From contig NZ_FOIU01000001.1 of the NCBI RefSeq assembly GCF_900111495.1, positions 434,001-498,000 of the forward strand: DNA of 64,000 nt. Direction: 5' to 3'. The DNA is from Chryseobacterium wanjuense (GTDB lineage: Bacteria; Bacteroidota; Bacteroidia; Flavobacteriales; Weeksellaceae). Under the pieces are notes generated by a model. It was not told the DNA's origin, searched no databases, and saw only the letters and a list, made by a program, of their open reading frames with translations. Position 1 is the first letter of the stretch. Each line of letters opens with the position of its first letter. Below are positions 35,090-45,252 of the stretch, in pieces. Position numbers and translations under genes: made by a program.

Positions 35090-35104
35090 GTAAAATTGAA
35101 AAAC

Positions 35105-36163
35105 ATGAAAAGACTTTTCTTACTCGTAAGCCTTTTAGTTTTATCAAAATTCTCAGCTCAATCTTGGGCAACTGAAGATCAATACATCCAAAAATTTGCG
35201 AAGTACGCTGTAGAGGAGATGGAAAAATACAAAATTCCGGCCTCTATCACCCTTGCTCAGGGACTTTTGGAAACCGGCGGTGGACAAAGCCGATTGGCTC
35301 AGGAAGGCAAAAATCATTTCGGAATAAAGTGTAAAGAAGACTGGACGGGGAAAACCATGAAACATACCGACGACGCTCCCAATGAGTGTTTCCGTGTTTA
35401 TGACGATCCGAAACAGTCGTATGAAGATCACTCCGTTTTCCTGGCAACAAGAAAATATTATACAGGCCTTTTCAATCTTGATATGAAAGATTACAGAGCC
35501 TGGGCTCATGGTCTGAAAAAAGCCGGCTATGCAACAAATCCACGTTATGCTTCTATTTTGATCGGTAAAATTGAAAAATATAAATTGTACGAATTCGACA
35601 ATACAAGCTCAAAAGAAGTTTTGTATGCTGTGCTGAAAATGTATCCCGATCTTAAAGACGACAGAAGTTTCATGGCTCAGCTGGAACCTGAAAAATATAC
35701 CAAAAAAATAAAAGATCCGGTTACCGTAGAAGTTCCTTATAAGCAAACGTCTTACGCTCAACAACAGAAAAGAGTGGAAAGAATTAAGACAAAAGCTGAG
35801 ATTCTTAATTCTATTTTAATTAAAAGTCATCCGAATGACGGATTGAAATATATTATCATTCCTGAAGATACCAACTTAAAATTCATCGCCAATAAATTCA
35901 AAATAAGCGAAAGCAAGCTGATGAAGTGGAATGAGCTGGAAAATGATGTGCTAAAGAAAAATGATATTGTTTTCCTTGAATCTAAAAACTCTGACGGAAA
36001 TACTCCGACTTACAAAGCAGAATCAGGCGAAGACATGCATGATATCGCACAAAAATTCGGAATCAAATTAAATAAACTATACGCAAAAAACAGAATGGAT
36101 GAAGGCCAGAAACCTTCTGCCGGACAATTGATTTATTTAATTGATAAAAAACCTAGAAACTAA
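35105..36163 (+). CDS. Secreted glucosaminidase-domain protein with LysM repeats
   Basis: 352 residues from the ATG at 35105, where a signal peptide ends FSAQ. Residues about 30-170 are an FlgJ/Mannosyl-glycoprotein endo-beta-N-acetylglucosaminidase domain; the catalytic Glu is in LAQGLLETGGGQSRLAQ and NHFGIKCKEDWTG follows. Two LysM modules lie at about 250-297 and 302-348. It should bind and cut peptidoglycan, for example in cell-wall remodelling or daughter-cell separation. Confidence 0.92.
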   Translation: MKRLFLLVSLLVLSKFSAQSWATEDQYIQKFAKYAVEEMEKYKIPASITLAQGLLETGGGQSRLAQEGKNHFGIKCKEDWTGKTMKHTDDAPNECFRVYDDPKQSYEDHSVFLATRKYYTGLFNLDMKDYRAWAHGLKKAGYATNPRYASILIGKIEKYKLYEFDNTSSKEVLYAVLKMYPDLKDDRSFMAQLEPEKYTKKIKDPVTVEVPYKQTSYAQQQKRVERIKTKAEILNSILIKSHPNDGLKYIIIPEDTNLKFIANKFKISESKLMKWNELENDVLKKNDIVFLESKNSDGNTPTYKAESGEDMHDIAQKFGIKLNKLYAKNRMDEGQKPSAGQLIYLIDKKPRN

Positions 36164-36236
36164 TTTTTGTTGACGGTTGCTGGTTGCTCGTTGATTGTTA
36201 AACTAGCAACCAGCAACCGTCAACCAACAACTACAT
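36164..36236. repeat. Simple-motif inverted block upstream of hemL
   Basis: GTTGACGGTTGCTGGTTGCT (36169-36188) is the exact complement of 36205-36224 (20 bp, 16-nt spacer). It is made of repeated GGTTGCT units and ends 13 bp before the hemL ATG. Confidence 0.8.
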
Positions 36237-37520
36237 ATGAAATACCAAAGAAGTTCAGCTTTATTCGATGAAGCTTACAAATACATTCCCGGAGGGGTAA
36301 ATTCTCCGGTTCGTGCATTCAAATCTGTGGGTGGAGTGCCCGTTTTTATGAAATCTGCAAAAGGAGCTTACCTTACGGATGCTGATGACAACACGTATAT
36401 CGATTATATCAACTCATGGGGTCCCGCCATTTTAGGTCACACTCATCCAGAAGTGTTGGAAGAATTAAAAATTCAGGCAGAGAAAGGTTTTTCATTCGGT
36501 GCACCAACAGAGCTTGAAACGGAAATTGCAAAATTCATCGTAGAAAATGTTCCGAATATCGACCAGATCAGAATGGTTTCCTCAGGTACGGAGGCTTGTA
36601 TGAGCGCGATCAGACTGGCAAGAGGTTTTACGGGAAGAGATAAAATCGTAAAATTTGAAGGTTGTTATCATGGTCATTCAGATTCGTTTTTGATTAAAGC
36701 GGGGAGTGGTGCAGCGACTTTCGGAAATCCGAATTCTCCGGGTGTACCGGCAGGAACGGCAAAAGATACTTTACTAGCAAGATATAATGATTTTGAACAG
36801 GTTGAAGATTTATTCAGACACAATCAGGGCGAAATTGCCGCGGTAATTATCGAACCTGTTGCAGGAAATATGGGCTGTGTTCTTCCTGAAAATGAATTCC
36901 TTCAAAAATTAAGAAAAATCTGCGATGAAAACGGTGCTTTATTGATTTTTGACGAGGTAATGACAGGCTTCAGATTGGCCTTTGGCGGTGCTCAGGAACT
37001 TTTCAATGTGAAAGCTGATTTGGTGACTTACGGAAAAGTAATCGGAGGCGGACTTCCGGTGGGTGCTTTTGCAGGAAGAAACGAAATTATGGATCATCTC
37101 GCTCCAAAAGGTGGTGTTTACCAGGCCGGAACATTGAGCGGAAATCCTTTGGCCATGAGAGCCGGATTGAAAACGTTGCAAATTATTAAAAACGATCCTG
37201 AATTTTTCAACAGATTGGTGAAAACTACAGAAACGCTGGATTTTGAAATCGGAAAAATTTTAAATGAAAAAGGGATTGCCCATAAAATCAACAGAAAAGG
37301 ATCGATGATGTCGGTGTTCTTCCATATTAATAGGGTTTCGAATTTTGATGAAGCTCAGGAAGCAAATCATTCATTATTCAATAATTTTTTCCATCAAATG
37401 CTGACAAACGGAATATATCTTCCGCCAAGTGGCTACGAAACATATTTCATCAGTGATGCGATTAAAGATAAAGAAATTGACATGACTTTAGAAGCAGTCA
37501 GAAAATTTGAATATTCTTAA
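36237..37520 (+). CDS. hemL: Glutamate-1-semialdehyde 2,1-aminomutase
   Basis: 427 residues, the standard length. The N-terminus [18 protein letters not shown] is diagnostic, and the PLP lysine is Lys267 in [34 protein letters not shown] and [11 protein letters not shown] are the PLP phosphate and ring motifs. It makes 5-aminolevulinate for tetrapyrroles by the C5 route. It carries a strong terminator and is preceded by a palindromic block. Confidence 0.96.
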   Translation: MKYQRSSALFDEAYKYIPGGVNSPVRAFKSVGGVPVFMKSAKGAYLTDADDNTYIDYINSWGPAILGHTHPEVLEELKIQAEKGFSFGAPTELETEIAKFIVENVPNIDQIRMVSSGTEACMSAIRLARGFTGRDKIVKFEGCYHGHSDSFLIKAGSGAATFGNPNSPGVPAGTAKDTLLARYNDFEQVEDLFRHNQGEIAAVIIEPVAGNMGCVLPENEFLQKLRKICDENGALLIFDEVMTGFRLAFGGAQELFNVKADLVTYGKVIGGGLPVGAFAGRNEIMDHLAPKGGVYQAGTLSGNPLAMRAGLKTLQIIKNDPEFFNRLVKTTETLDFEIGKILNEKGIAHKINRKGSMMSVFFHINRVSNFDEAQEANHSLFNNFFHQMLTNGIYLPPSGYETYFISDAIKDKEIDMTLEAVRKFEYS

Positions 37521-37538
37521 AAGATAAAAATAAATTTT

Positions 37539-37569
37539 AAAGGATGAGGTTTTGCTTCGTCCTTTTTTG
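37539..37569 (+). terminator. Terminator after hemL
   Basis: AAGGATGAGG pairs with CTTCGTCCTT (two G-U pairs), followed by six T residues. Confidence 0.75.
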
Positions 37570-37575
37570 TTTTTA

Positions 37576-37751
37576 TTTAAACACGAATTTCACGAATATT
37601 TTCACGAATAACACTAGTAATATTTGGTTTGTCCGTCATTCAGACCTCCAACCTGTGTCGAAATGACAATGAGACTGCTTATTTTTTCTTCCACAGATTT
37701 ATACAGATATTTGTGTCATTCGTGAAAATATTCGTGAAATTCGTGTTTAAA
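37576..37751. repeat. 176-bp element with perfect 34-bp terminal inverted repeats
   Basis: The arms at 37576-37609 and 37718-37751 are exact complements of 34 bp, and pairing continues for about six bases with one mismatch. The arms contain repeated CACGAAT / ATTCGTG motifs. It ends about 46 bp before the AraC-type gene. Related half-copies are at 57690-57730 and within the 128-bp tandem repeats. Confidence 0.85.
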
Positions 37752-37797
37752 CTCAATCTCACAAAATTTGCTTATTTTAGAAAGTAAATTTAATCAA

Positions 37798-38643
37798 GTG
37801 AGTCATCAGAAAGATCATTTTCCGGTTTTGAGAATTCAGGAATTTGTGGAGAAGCAATCGAACGGTTGTGATCTGCTGTTCAATGAATTATATGGCGAAA
37901 GATCAATTATTGAGCCTCATAAACACGATTTTTTTATCATTAACCTCTTTGAAAAAGGCAAAGGAACTCACACGATAGATTTCAGGGAATATCCGGTTGA
38001 AAATCATCAGATTCATCTGCTATTTCCGGATCAGGTGCATCACTGGCAGATTGAGAAAGAAACGATCGGATATCAACTGATGATCAGCCGGGAATGGTAT
38101 GAGAGCTTTTTACCGTCATTGAGATTTTCAGCTTCTTATTACCAATATCATCCTGTAATTTCACTTTCGGAGCCGGTTTATCAGTCACTGCGGTATGAAT
38201 TTCAGATGATTCAGAATGAATTAGATTTGGAACCGATTTTTTGGGAACTGATTCAGAAACGTAGTGAGCTGATTGGTTTATTGGTAAGCAAAACCGCGGA
38301 AGGAGCTTTCAAAGATTTTGAAATGTACAATTCTAACCCCATTATTTCTAAATTTTTAAACTTAATTGATAGTCATTTTAAAACAGAACGCTCCGTATCT
38401 TTTTATGCCGAAAAACTGAATATTTCGGCTAATTATCTGAATATTGTCTGTAAGAAAAACCTTAACGTATCGGCTTCATCATTGATTCAGGACAGAATTT
38501 TACTGGAAGCAAAAAGATTATTGAAAGTTTCCGAAATGTCGGTAAAAGATATTGTTTATGATCTTGGTTTTTATGACCATGCCAGTTTTTCCAAATTTTT
38601 TAAAGCTCAGACGGGAATGACTCCTTCGCAATTCAAAGAATAA
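37798..38643 (+). CDS. AraC family transcriptional regulator
   Basis: 281 residues if the GTG at 37798 is used; a TTG 30 bp upstream adds ten residues, and no ATG is available. The N-terminal half is an AraC-type cupin (EPHKHDFFIINLFEKGKGTH, about residues 43-62). The C-terminal 100 residues hold two helix-turn-helix motifs, with VKDIVYDLGFYDHASFSKF and the terminal GMTPSQFKE. The ligand and target are unknown. A 34-bp inverted repeat ends 46 bp upstream. Confidence 0.85.
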   Translation: MSHQKDHFPVLRIQEFVEKQSNGCDLLFNELYGERSIIEPHKHDFFIINLFEKGKGTHTIDFREYPVENHQIHLLFPDQVHHWQIEKETIGYQLMISREWYESFLPSLRFSASYYQYHPVISLSEPVYQSLRYEFQMIQNELDLEPIFWELIQKRSELIGLLVSKTAEGAFKDFEMYNSNPIISKFLNLIDSHFKTERSVSFYAEKLNISANYLNIVCKKNLNVSASSLIQDRILLEAKRLLKVSEMSVKDIVYDLGFYDHASFSKFFKAQTGMTPSQFKE

Positions 38644-38665
38644 ATGGAAAATATATTTTAAATAA

Positions 38666-38701
38666 AAATCCCCTCGAAAGCCTATTCCGAAGGGATTTTT
38701 T
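38666..38701 (+). terminator. Terminator after the AraC gene
   Basis: AAATCCCCTCG pairs with CGAAGGGATTT with one mismatch, then a run of T residues, before the convergent lipoprotein gene. Confidence 0.75.
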
Positions 38702-38721
38702 TATTGTTTTTAATTAATTTA

Positions 38722-39882
38722 TTATAAACCAGACCAACCCGCTGCCCAAGCCGGAGTGGCAGTTCCGTTTCCGGCACCGAATGCATCCGGTTTTTCGGTG
38801 AAAGTGGTATCTACAATAGGAACATTCGCCCCTGCTGTTGATTTTAAAGACACTTTGGTTGTTGTATTGTCAAACAAAGCACCCACGATTTTTTTATGAC
38901 CGTTAAAATACGTTACGGAAGGATCACTTTCAATAGTAATTCCTGTTGACCAATTGGAAATCACGATATTTTCTAAAATGGCATTGGTTCCCGAAATTAG
39001 GTTGATCCCGTTGGTATTTCCGGTAGTTCCTCCAATTACCGTGATGTTTTTAATGGTAGGATTTGATCTCGGAGAAGCGTCAAAATTGGTAGCATTATTC
39101 ACCCCTCTGATGCCGGAATTTCCTGTTCCGTCGGCTCTTCTTTTAGTATAAATATTAGTAACTACCGCAGCCCAGCCGTCTGTAAAGCTGAAAGCATCGT
39201 CTGCATTACCGGCAGAAATGATATTGGAAACTATCACTGTTCCCCCGTAAAGTTCAATACCATCGTCTGAACCGTTGAGTAATGAAATATTGTCTGCTTT
39301 TGTGCCATTACCTACACCAAATAAAGAAAGTCCGTTGAATTTTTTGCCAGGCGCGAACTCTGCTCCTGCATATTCAATTCTTACATAATTCAAAGATCCT
39401 GAATTATCTGCAGGATCAGAACCACCGTAAGTAGAATTACCGATTTCGGAAATACCTGTAGCACCTGTATTAATGGGTGCTTTTCCGCAGATCACCACAC
39501 CGCCCCAGCTTCCCGGTGTTGCCGCAGAAGAAGTGAATGAAACCGGAGATAATGCAGTTCCGTTGGCATATAACTGTCCGCCTTGTTCCACCAAAAGATA
39601 AGATGCCGCACCTGCTGTTGCCACGATTCTGGTTCCTGCAGGAATCACAAGTTTTCCTCCGTTTTTTATAATGACACTGCCGGTAAGTACATATACTTTG
39701 GTGGCATCCAGTGTTACGACTTGTCCGTTGGTAACTTCACCCTTAAAATTACTTGGGTCTAATGCAATGCCTACGGGAACGATGGTCGCAATTGTTTCAT
39801 CGTCTTTACTGCAGGAATATATAGTGAAGGAAAAGCCTATTATAAGAGCCGCAATGATTAATTTTAAGTGATTCTTTTTCAT
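38722..39882 (-). CDS. Parallel beta-helix surface lipoprotein, paralog 1
   Basis: 386 residues. A lipoprotein signal ends YSC followed by SKDDE. The body is a right-handed beta-helix with repeated short strands, for example VYVLTGSVIIKNGGKLVIPA then NGSDDGIELYGG and a SNPTIKNITVIGG turn. It is closely similar to the 387-residue protein at 41314-42477 over its whole length and ends WAAGWSGL. With a TonB receptor in the same minus-strand group, it may be an accessory ligand-binding or cell-surface protein. The substrate is unknown. Confidence 0.8.
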   Translation of the reverse strand: MKKNHLKLIIAALIIGFSFTIYSCSKDDETIATIVPVGIALDPSNFKGEVTNGQVVTLDATKVYVLTGSVIIKNGGKLVIPAGTRIVATAGAASYLLVEQGGQLYANGTALSPVSFTSSAATPGSWGGVVICGKAPINTGATGISEIGNSTYGGSDPADNSGSLNYVRIEYAGAEFAPGKKFNGLSLFGVGNGTKADNISLLNGSDDGIELYGGTVIVSNIISAGNADDAFSFTDGWAAVVTNIYTKRRADGTGNSGIRGVNNATNFDASPRSNPTIKNITVIGGTTGNTNGINLISGTNAILENIVISNWSTGITIESDPSVTYFNGHKKIVGALFDNTTTKVSLKSTAGANVPIVDTTFTEKPDAFGAGNGTATPAWAAGWSGL

Positions 39883-40012
39883 ACTATTTTTTTAGATTCT
39901 TTTGAATAGATACTTGCAGGGATCTATTTAAGAAGACCAAATTACCATTTTTCTGTTAATTTTCCCAATTTCACTTGAGTAGGGTTAAAATAATTTGAAC
40001 GGCTAAAATAAA

Positions 40013-40040
40013 AAACATCAGAAAATATTCTCTGATGTTT
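40013..40040 (-). terminator. Terminator after the CARDB-like gene
   Basis: AAACATCAGA (40013-40022) pairs with TCTGATGTTT (40031-40040); on the minus strand a T-run follows. Confidence 0.78.
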
Positions 40041-40064
40041 TTTGATTATGAAATAATTTGAAGT

Positions 40065-41090
40065 TTATTTTGAAATTTTTAATTTTCGGGTTATATTATT
40101 TTCCGATTTGATGAAATAATTTCCAGCTCCGAAATCTTCAACAATTTTATTTTCAATTTTTTCATCTTTTTTTACTGAATATTCTTTCAATAAATTCCCT
40201 TTTTCATTAAAGACTTTGATACTTGTTAAGTTAGCAGATTTCCCTGGAATTGTGATGCTTGTGGGATATAAAGATGCTTGTTGTATTTTAATATTGTTAT
40301 TTTCATTAAGTTCATCAGCGGTATTATTCTTATCAATATGAAATGCCAGATAGGCAGGTACATAATCCTGTGAAGGAGAAATCAAGGTTTCATAAAATTC
40401 TACAGTTTTTATGTTTGTATTGGCAATAGAGACAGCAGCGTCATAAGTTTTTAAAGCTGTACCACTTGGATATGTACCACTTTGTGATAACCCCTGAATA
40501 AGGGTAAGTGTTGAGTTTTGGTTGGTTAGAGAACCTGTATTGTAGACTGTTACTACAAATTTATATTTCGTCCCTTTGTTAAATGCTGTTCCGGGATAAT
40601 TTGCCGTATCTTGTGAATCAAAGAAAAGGTGTGAGTAGTCATTTGTGTTAAATTTATCTCTATAAATCTGAATTCTTGCAATAGAAAAGTCTGGCTTTTG
40701 TGGTGCCGGGGGAGTGTATGTTAAAGTTTGTGTCATTTTCGGCATTTCCGGATTTTCCCAAGCTTCAATTACTAAGATGAATTTTGCAGGAGTTGTACTT
40801 TCATAATAGTTTAAAGAATACGTAGAGTATCTAAATCCTGGAGGAAAAGTGAACTGCTCAAAATTACTCTCATCGATTTTAGAGTTATAAGAAATTAAGT
40901 TTTCTTGAGCGACCGAATTCTTATAAACATACATATCTACTTTAAAAAAGGTTCCTGAAATGTCATAACTATAATCCATTCTGTGGTTTGCCGTACTGAG
41001 AGCATCAACTTTAAAATTGCCTGCAGTTAGAGTCTGAGCCTTCACAGTAAATGAGAAAAAAAGTACTAAATAAAAGAATAAATTTTTCAT
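40065..41090 (-). CDS. Secreted CARDB-like protein with T9SS-type C-terminus
   Basis: 341 residues. A signal peptide ends VKAQ. The central region (about 150-265) resembles a CARDB bacterial-Ig fold: PDFSIARIQIYRDKFN, KYKFVVTVYNTGSLTN and DKNNTADELNENNN. The C-terminal 65 residues look like a short T9SS sorting domain (LTSIKVFNEKGNLLKEYSVK, ending TRKLKISK). It sits between two paralogous beta-helix lipoprotein genes, with terminators on both sides, so it is probably its own transcript. Confidence 0.75.
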   Translation of the reverse strand: MKNLFFYLVLFFSFTVKAQTLTAGNFKVDALSTANHRMDYSYDISGTFFKVDMYVYKNSVAQENLISYNSKIDESNFEQFTFPPGFRYSTYSLNYYESTTPAKFILVIEAWENPEMPKMTQTLTYTPPAPQKPDFSIARIQIYRDKFNTNDYSHLFFDSQDTANYPGTAFNKGTKYKFVVTVYNTGSLTNQNSTLTLIQGLSQSGTYPSGTALKTYDAAVSIANTNIKTVEFYETLISPSQDYVPAYLAFHIDKNNTADELNENNNIKIQQASLYPTSITIPGKSANLTSIKVFNEKGNLLKEYSVKKDEKIENKIVEDFGAGNYFIKSENNITRKLKISK

Positions 41091-41245
41091 ATAATTTTTT
41101 TAATAATTAATTCTAAGTGTTGTGATTTTTTGTAATGTAAAGAAAGAGAAAAATCAAAAAATTGATGTTAAAAGAAAAATAACTAATTATTAAATTAAAT
41201 TTTTGAAATAACACTAAAAATGAAGGATAAAATGATTCCATTAAA

Positions 41246-41277
41246 AAACGGCATCGGAAATATTTCCGATGCCGTTT
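41246..41277 (-). terminator. Terminator after the second beta-helix lipoprotein
   Basis: A perfect 15-bp stem (41246-41260 with 41263-41277). On the minus strand it is followed by a run of T residues. Confidence 0.85.
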
Positions 41278-41313
41278 CTTTCAATTTGATATGAAAAAAC
41301 TAATTACTATTTT

Positions 41314-42477
41314 TTATAAGCTAGACCATCCAGAAGCCCAAGAAGGAGTGGACGTTCCGTTTCCTGCACCTGTAGCACTTGCGTTTTCTGTGTATGTGTT
41401 AGCTAATACTGTTACAGAAGTTCCTGCATTAGATTTAGCAGAAGCTTTAGTCGTAACGTTGTCAAACTTGATGTTTGTAATTTTACCACCTCCGTTGAAG
41501 TAGCTTACAGACGCATCATTCTCAATATTGATACCTGTAGCCCATCCTGAAAGTACTACGTTATCGATAGTAGCGTAAGTTCCTACTCTTAGTTTGAAAC
41601 CGTCAGCTTCACCAGAAGTACCTCCGATGAAAGTAGCATTTTTGATAGTAGGATTTGATCTTGGAGATGCATCGTGGTTATTTGAGTTGTTATCTGCTTC
41701 GATACCTCTGTTTCCTGTACCGTTTGCTCTTCTTTTTGTGAAGATATTTGTAGCAGTACCGTTCCATCCTTCTGTCCAGTCAAAAGCATCATCTTCATTA
41801 CTTACAGAAACCACATTTGTTACGTTTACAGTTCCTCCGAAGAACTCAATACCGTCATCAGATCCGTTTACAAAAGCTACGTTTTCTACTTTTGTTCCGT
41901 TTCCTACACCGAAAAGAGAAAGACCGTTGAATTCTTTATCAGCAGTATAAATTGCTCCGGCATATTCAACTCTTACATATGTTAAAGATCCTGAGTTATC
42001 AGTAGGGTTTGTACCTCCGTAAGTAGCGTTACCAACTTCCGCAGTAGCAGTAGTACCTTTATTGATAGGTGCTTTACCACAAATTACTAATCCACCCCAG
42101 CTTCCCGGCGCACCTGCAGGAGATGTGAATACCACAGGAGCAGACTGAGTACCGTTTGCGAATATTTGTCCGCCTTGTTCTACAGTGATGAAAGAAGAAG
42201 TACCACCTGTAGCCTCAATTCTTGTACCTGCAGGGATAATAAGTTTACCACCATCTTTGATCATTACAGCACCTGTAAGTTTGTAAACTTTAGATGGATC
42301 TAATGTCACAACCTGACCGTTAGGAACATCACCCTTGAAGTTACTTGGATCTTGAGCGATTCCTACCGGAGATACTGTTGGAATTGAATCATCATCACTG
42401 CTGCTGCATGATTGGATTGCAAATGAAGTCCCAATAAATAAAGCCGCAGCTATTAATTTTAAGTGATTCTTTTTCAT
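41314..42477 (-). CDS. Parallel beta-helix surface lipoprotein, paralog 2
   Basis: 387 residues, closely similar to the protein at 38722-39882 (shared MKKNHLKLI start, same SCS-acidic lipoprotein tail, same helix turns, end WASGWSSL). The signal ends QSC followed by SSSDDD. It starts 34 bp after the TonB-receptor gene on the same strand, so the two are likely co-transcribed, a receptor with an accessory lipoprotein. Substrate unknown. Confidence 0.82.
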   Translation of the reverse strand: MKKNHLKLIAAALFIGTSFAIQSCSSSDDDSIPTVSPVGIAQDPSNFKGDVPNGQVVTLDPSKVYKLTGAVMIKDGGKLIIPAGTRIEATGGTSSFITVEQGGQIFANGTQSAPVVFTSPAGAPGSWGGLVICGKAPINKGTTATAEVGNATYGGTNPTDNSGSLTYVRVEYAGAIYTADKEFNGLSLFGVGNGTKVENVAFVNGSDDGIEFFGGTVNVTNVVSVSNEDDAFDWTEGWNGTATNIFTKRRANGTGNRGIEADNNSNNHDASPRSNPTIKNATFIGGTSGEADGFKLRVGTYATIDNVVLSGWATGINIENDASVSYFNGGGKITNIKFDNVTTKASAKSNAGTSVTVLANTYTENASATGAGNGTSTPSWASGWSSL

Positions 42478-42511
42478 AATACTTTAGATTTTTATTCTTT
42501 TTTAATTTATT

Positions 42512-45067
42512 TTAAAATTCATAAGAAACTCCTAGTCCTAAACCGATACCTCTTTTGTATTGTTTAGCAATAAGCTCTGTTCCTTCATTATCCTGAACCC
42601 TTTTGATTGTAGGATTGATTAAGTTTTTACCTTGAAGGGAGATCCCAAATCCATTGTTGAACTTGAATCTTGCTGTAGCATCCAAAGTATTGATGGCTTT
42701 GTCTACCATATTTCCTCTTTTCTCGAAACCTAGAGAGTAAATATTGTCTCCGATGTAAGAATATGCTACCACCAAGTCAAGATTTCCTGTTCTCCATTTT
42801 GTTTCCCAACCTAAGTTTACGTTGGCAAGGAAATCTGAAGCTCCCTGCATTTTTTCTTTGTCTTTAAGGAAGTTTCCGGAAACGTATGTATTTTCTTTAG
42901 ATAATTTTTCAGAATCCAGATCCTGTTCCGTATTTAGATAAGTTGCATTAAGGAAAGTATACACTCTAGAGTTTCCTTTTGTATAAAGGTCTTTTCTGAA
43001 TTCAATTTCAGCTCCGAATACTCTGGCGCTTTCTCCAACGTTGGCAAATGAAACTACGTTTGATGAAGAAGCAATGGTAATCCTTGAAATCGGATTTTTG
43101 ATATATTTCCCGAACGCTGTGATTGAGATTACTTCATTCTTTTTCGGGAACCATTCCCATTTTAAGTCTAGATTATAGTTATCAGAAGGATAAACATCTT
43201 TGTTACCTAAGCTTGACTCGTCGATATCTTCATATTCGAATGGAGCCATTTCCAATAATAGTGGAGTAGTATAGGTCTTGGATGCTGATAATCTGAAATT
43301 GTTGAAATCGTTTAAAGCATATTTTACGTTCAATGACGGTAAAATTTTAGAATAATTTTTATCTAAATTACCACCATTAGAAAGTAGAGCCGTATTATAA
43401 GTCATCTTCTGGCTTAAGTTATCATAACGAACGCCAATCTGAGCCGTTAATTTTTCATTAAACTTATAATCAAAGTTCACATACCCTGCATTATTGAAGA
43501 TCTCAGAAGTAAAGAACTGTGGGATCAAAGCTGTAGCTGGATCAAATTTCACATCTCCTCTGAACGTTACAATATCAAAAGCACCGATCTGGTAGTTCAA
43601 CGGATTAAAGAAAGTATCATAATTATTAGGATCTACAAAATAACTTCCCTGGTTCAGCTTAATTCTGAAGTTGTACTGGGTAGCTCTGAAATCACTGTCT
43701 TTATATCTTCCGCTGTATCCTAAGGTCAATTTTGCATTCTCAGAAAATTTGTAATCTGCATGGATGTCTCCTACATAATCATTTTCAATAAGATTATCAA
43801 AATATCTGTTGTTTGCTCCCGGATTACTGCTTGCAAAGAAACTTGTATTCATTTGCTTGTCGAAGATCGTTACGTTCTGCTGACGGTCTGGTCTTTTACT
43901 TTCCAGTCTGTTGTAGCCTAAATTCCAAGAAAGCTTCAAAGGCTCTGATAAAGTATGCTCACCTCTTAATTGGTTTACAAACAGATCGTTTACTTTATAG
44001 GTTGCTCTTCTCAGATTGGTTACATATCTTTCCTGTAACGGGTCATTATCGTAATAGTCTCTGTTATATCCTTGGTAATTACCCAATTTTTGATCGGTAG
44101 TGTGGATATAATTTGTTGTGAAATTAATATTATGATTGCTGTTTAGCTTATAGTTTAAGTTTAATAAGCCAGTGCTGTTTGTCAGATATCTGTATTCTTC
44201 AGCATTGTTATAGATTTTCAGCGGAGTGTTTTGTCCGTCGTATGCGCCACCTGCGATTCCTTTTACATATCCGTAATCATTGTCAAATGCGGCATATCCG
44301 AAAATGCTCAGTTTTCCTGTAGAACCTACTTTGAAGTTTGTTCCAAAATCAATTCCTAAAGACGAAGCAAAAGGATTGTTCTGTTCTTTATTCTGCCAAG
44401 AAGTTTTGAAAACATACCCTGCACTTGCAACAGATGCATTTGAAGGTTTTTTAATGATATCGGTTCCGAAGAAATTCGGTCCGTCTTGTAAGTAGAAATT
44501 ATTTTTCTGGATGGCATTGAAATTGACAGAAGATCCTAAATTTACTTTAAAATAAGGCTTTCCTGTATACACTTTTGAAACGATATCTACGTTTGCACCA
44601 GCCATATCTCCCCAGATTCTAGGAGTATATACTTTTTCTAAACTTAAATAATCGATCATATCAGTTTTCACGATACCTAAGTCGATGTTCTTATATAGAG
44701 GATCGTTGGAAGGAATAGGAAGACCATTCATCGTCGTAGAATTATATCTGTCTCCCAGACCTCTTACGAAAATCTGCCCGCTGCTTTCCTGCTTCTGAGT
44801 TCCGGTAGCTTTCGTTACCGCGGTAGCAGCATCACCTACACCTTGTTTTGTAAGCTGTGCAGATCCTACTCTTTCAATTACTTCTACAGATTTTTTTTGT
44901 AAGCTGATGATGTTGGATTCTGCTCCTTTTTTAGTTGATCCAGTGATTACGACACCTTCGATCTTCTTTTCAGATTTTGCAGTGTCTTTTTTGGTTTCTT
45001 GAGCGTAAAGTACAGTTCCCGATGTTGTTAAAAACAAAACTGCGATACTCAGTTTTCTAAAGTTCAT
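42512..45067 (-). CDS. TonB-dependent receptor with plug domain
   Basis: 851 residues from the ATG at 45067 (MNFRKLSIAVLFLTTSGTVL is the signal). After it comes a short EGVVITGSTKKGAESNIISL segment and a plug (about 45-150, with GLGDRYNSTTMNGLPIPSND); the rest is a large barrel ending RGIGLGLGVSYEF with a terminal Phe. It lacks a SusC-type N-terminal CarboxypepD domain. The ligand is unknown. A beta-helix lipoprotein follows in the same transcription unit, and a PhoB/PhoR-like two-component pair is divergent upstream. Confidence 0.85.
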   Translation of the reverse strand: MNFRKLSIAVLFLTTSGTVLYAQETKKDTAKSEKKIEGVVITGSTKKGAESNIISLQKKSVEVIERVGSAQLTKQGVGDAATAVTKATGTQKQESSGQIFVRGLGDRYNSTTMNGLPIPSNDPLYKNIDLGIVKTDMIDYLSLEKVYTPRIWGDMAGANVDIVSKVYTGKPYFKVNLGSSVNFNAIQKNNFYLQDGPNFFGTDIIKKPSNASVASAGYVFKTSWQNKEQNNPFASSLGIDFGTNFKVGSTGKLSIFGYAAFDNDYGYVKGIAGGAYDGQNTPLKIYNNAEEYRYLTNSTGLLNLNYKLNSNHNINFTTNYIHTTDQKLGNYQGYNRDYYDNDPLQERYVTNLRRATYKVNDLFVNQLRGEHTLSEPLKLSWNLGYNRLESKRPDRQQNVTIFDKQMNTSFFASSNPGANNRYFDNLIENDYVGDIHADYKFSENAKLTLGYSGRYKDSDFRATQYNFRIKLNQGSYFVDPNNYDTFFNPLNYQIGAFDIVTFRGDVKFDPATALIPQFFTSEIFNNAGYVNFDYKFNEKLTAQIGVRYDNLSQKMTYNTALLSNGGNLDKNYSKILPSLNVKYALNDFNNFRLSASKTYTTPLLLEMAPFEYEDIDESSLGNKDVYPSDNYNLDLKWEWFPKKNEVISITAFGKYIKNPISRITIASSSNVVSFANVGESARVFGAEIEFRKDLYTKGNSRVYTFLNATYLNTEQDLDSEKLSKENTYVSGNFLKDKEKMQGASDFLANVNLGWETKWRTGNLDLVVAYSYIGDNIYSLGFEKRGNMVDKAINTLDATARFKFNNGFGISLQGKNLINPTIKRVQDNEGTELIAKQYKRGIGLGLGVSYEF

Positions 45068-45201
45068 TTCTTTTACTATATTCTTTCGGTGCAAAGGAAT
45101 AAAGAATATGTGGGGTAAATGGTTTAGCGAAATTTAAATTTTCCTTAACTAAATATTAATAAAAGGATATTATTGTTAACTTTATGTGAACGATACCCGT
45201 T

Positions 45202-45235
45202 TTGTTAAACAGTGATTAAAATATTATTAACTTTG
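45202..45235 (+). promoter_or_regulatory. Promoter of the two-component operon
   Basis: TTG (45202-45204), 23 nt, TAACTTTG (45228-45235), 18 bp before the response-regulator ATG. Confidence 0.6.
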
Positions 45236-45252
45236 ACCCGTAAAAATTAAAA

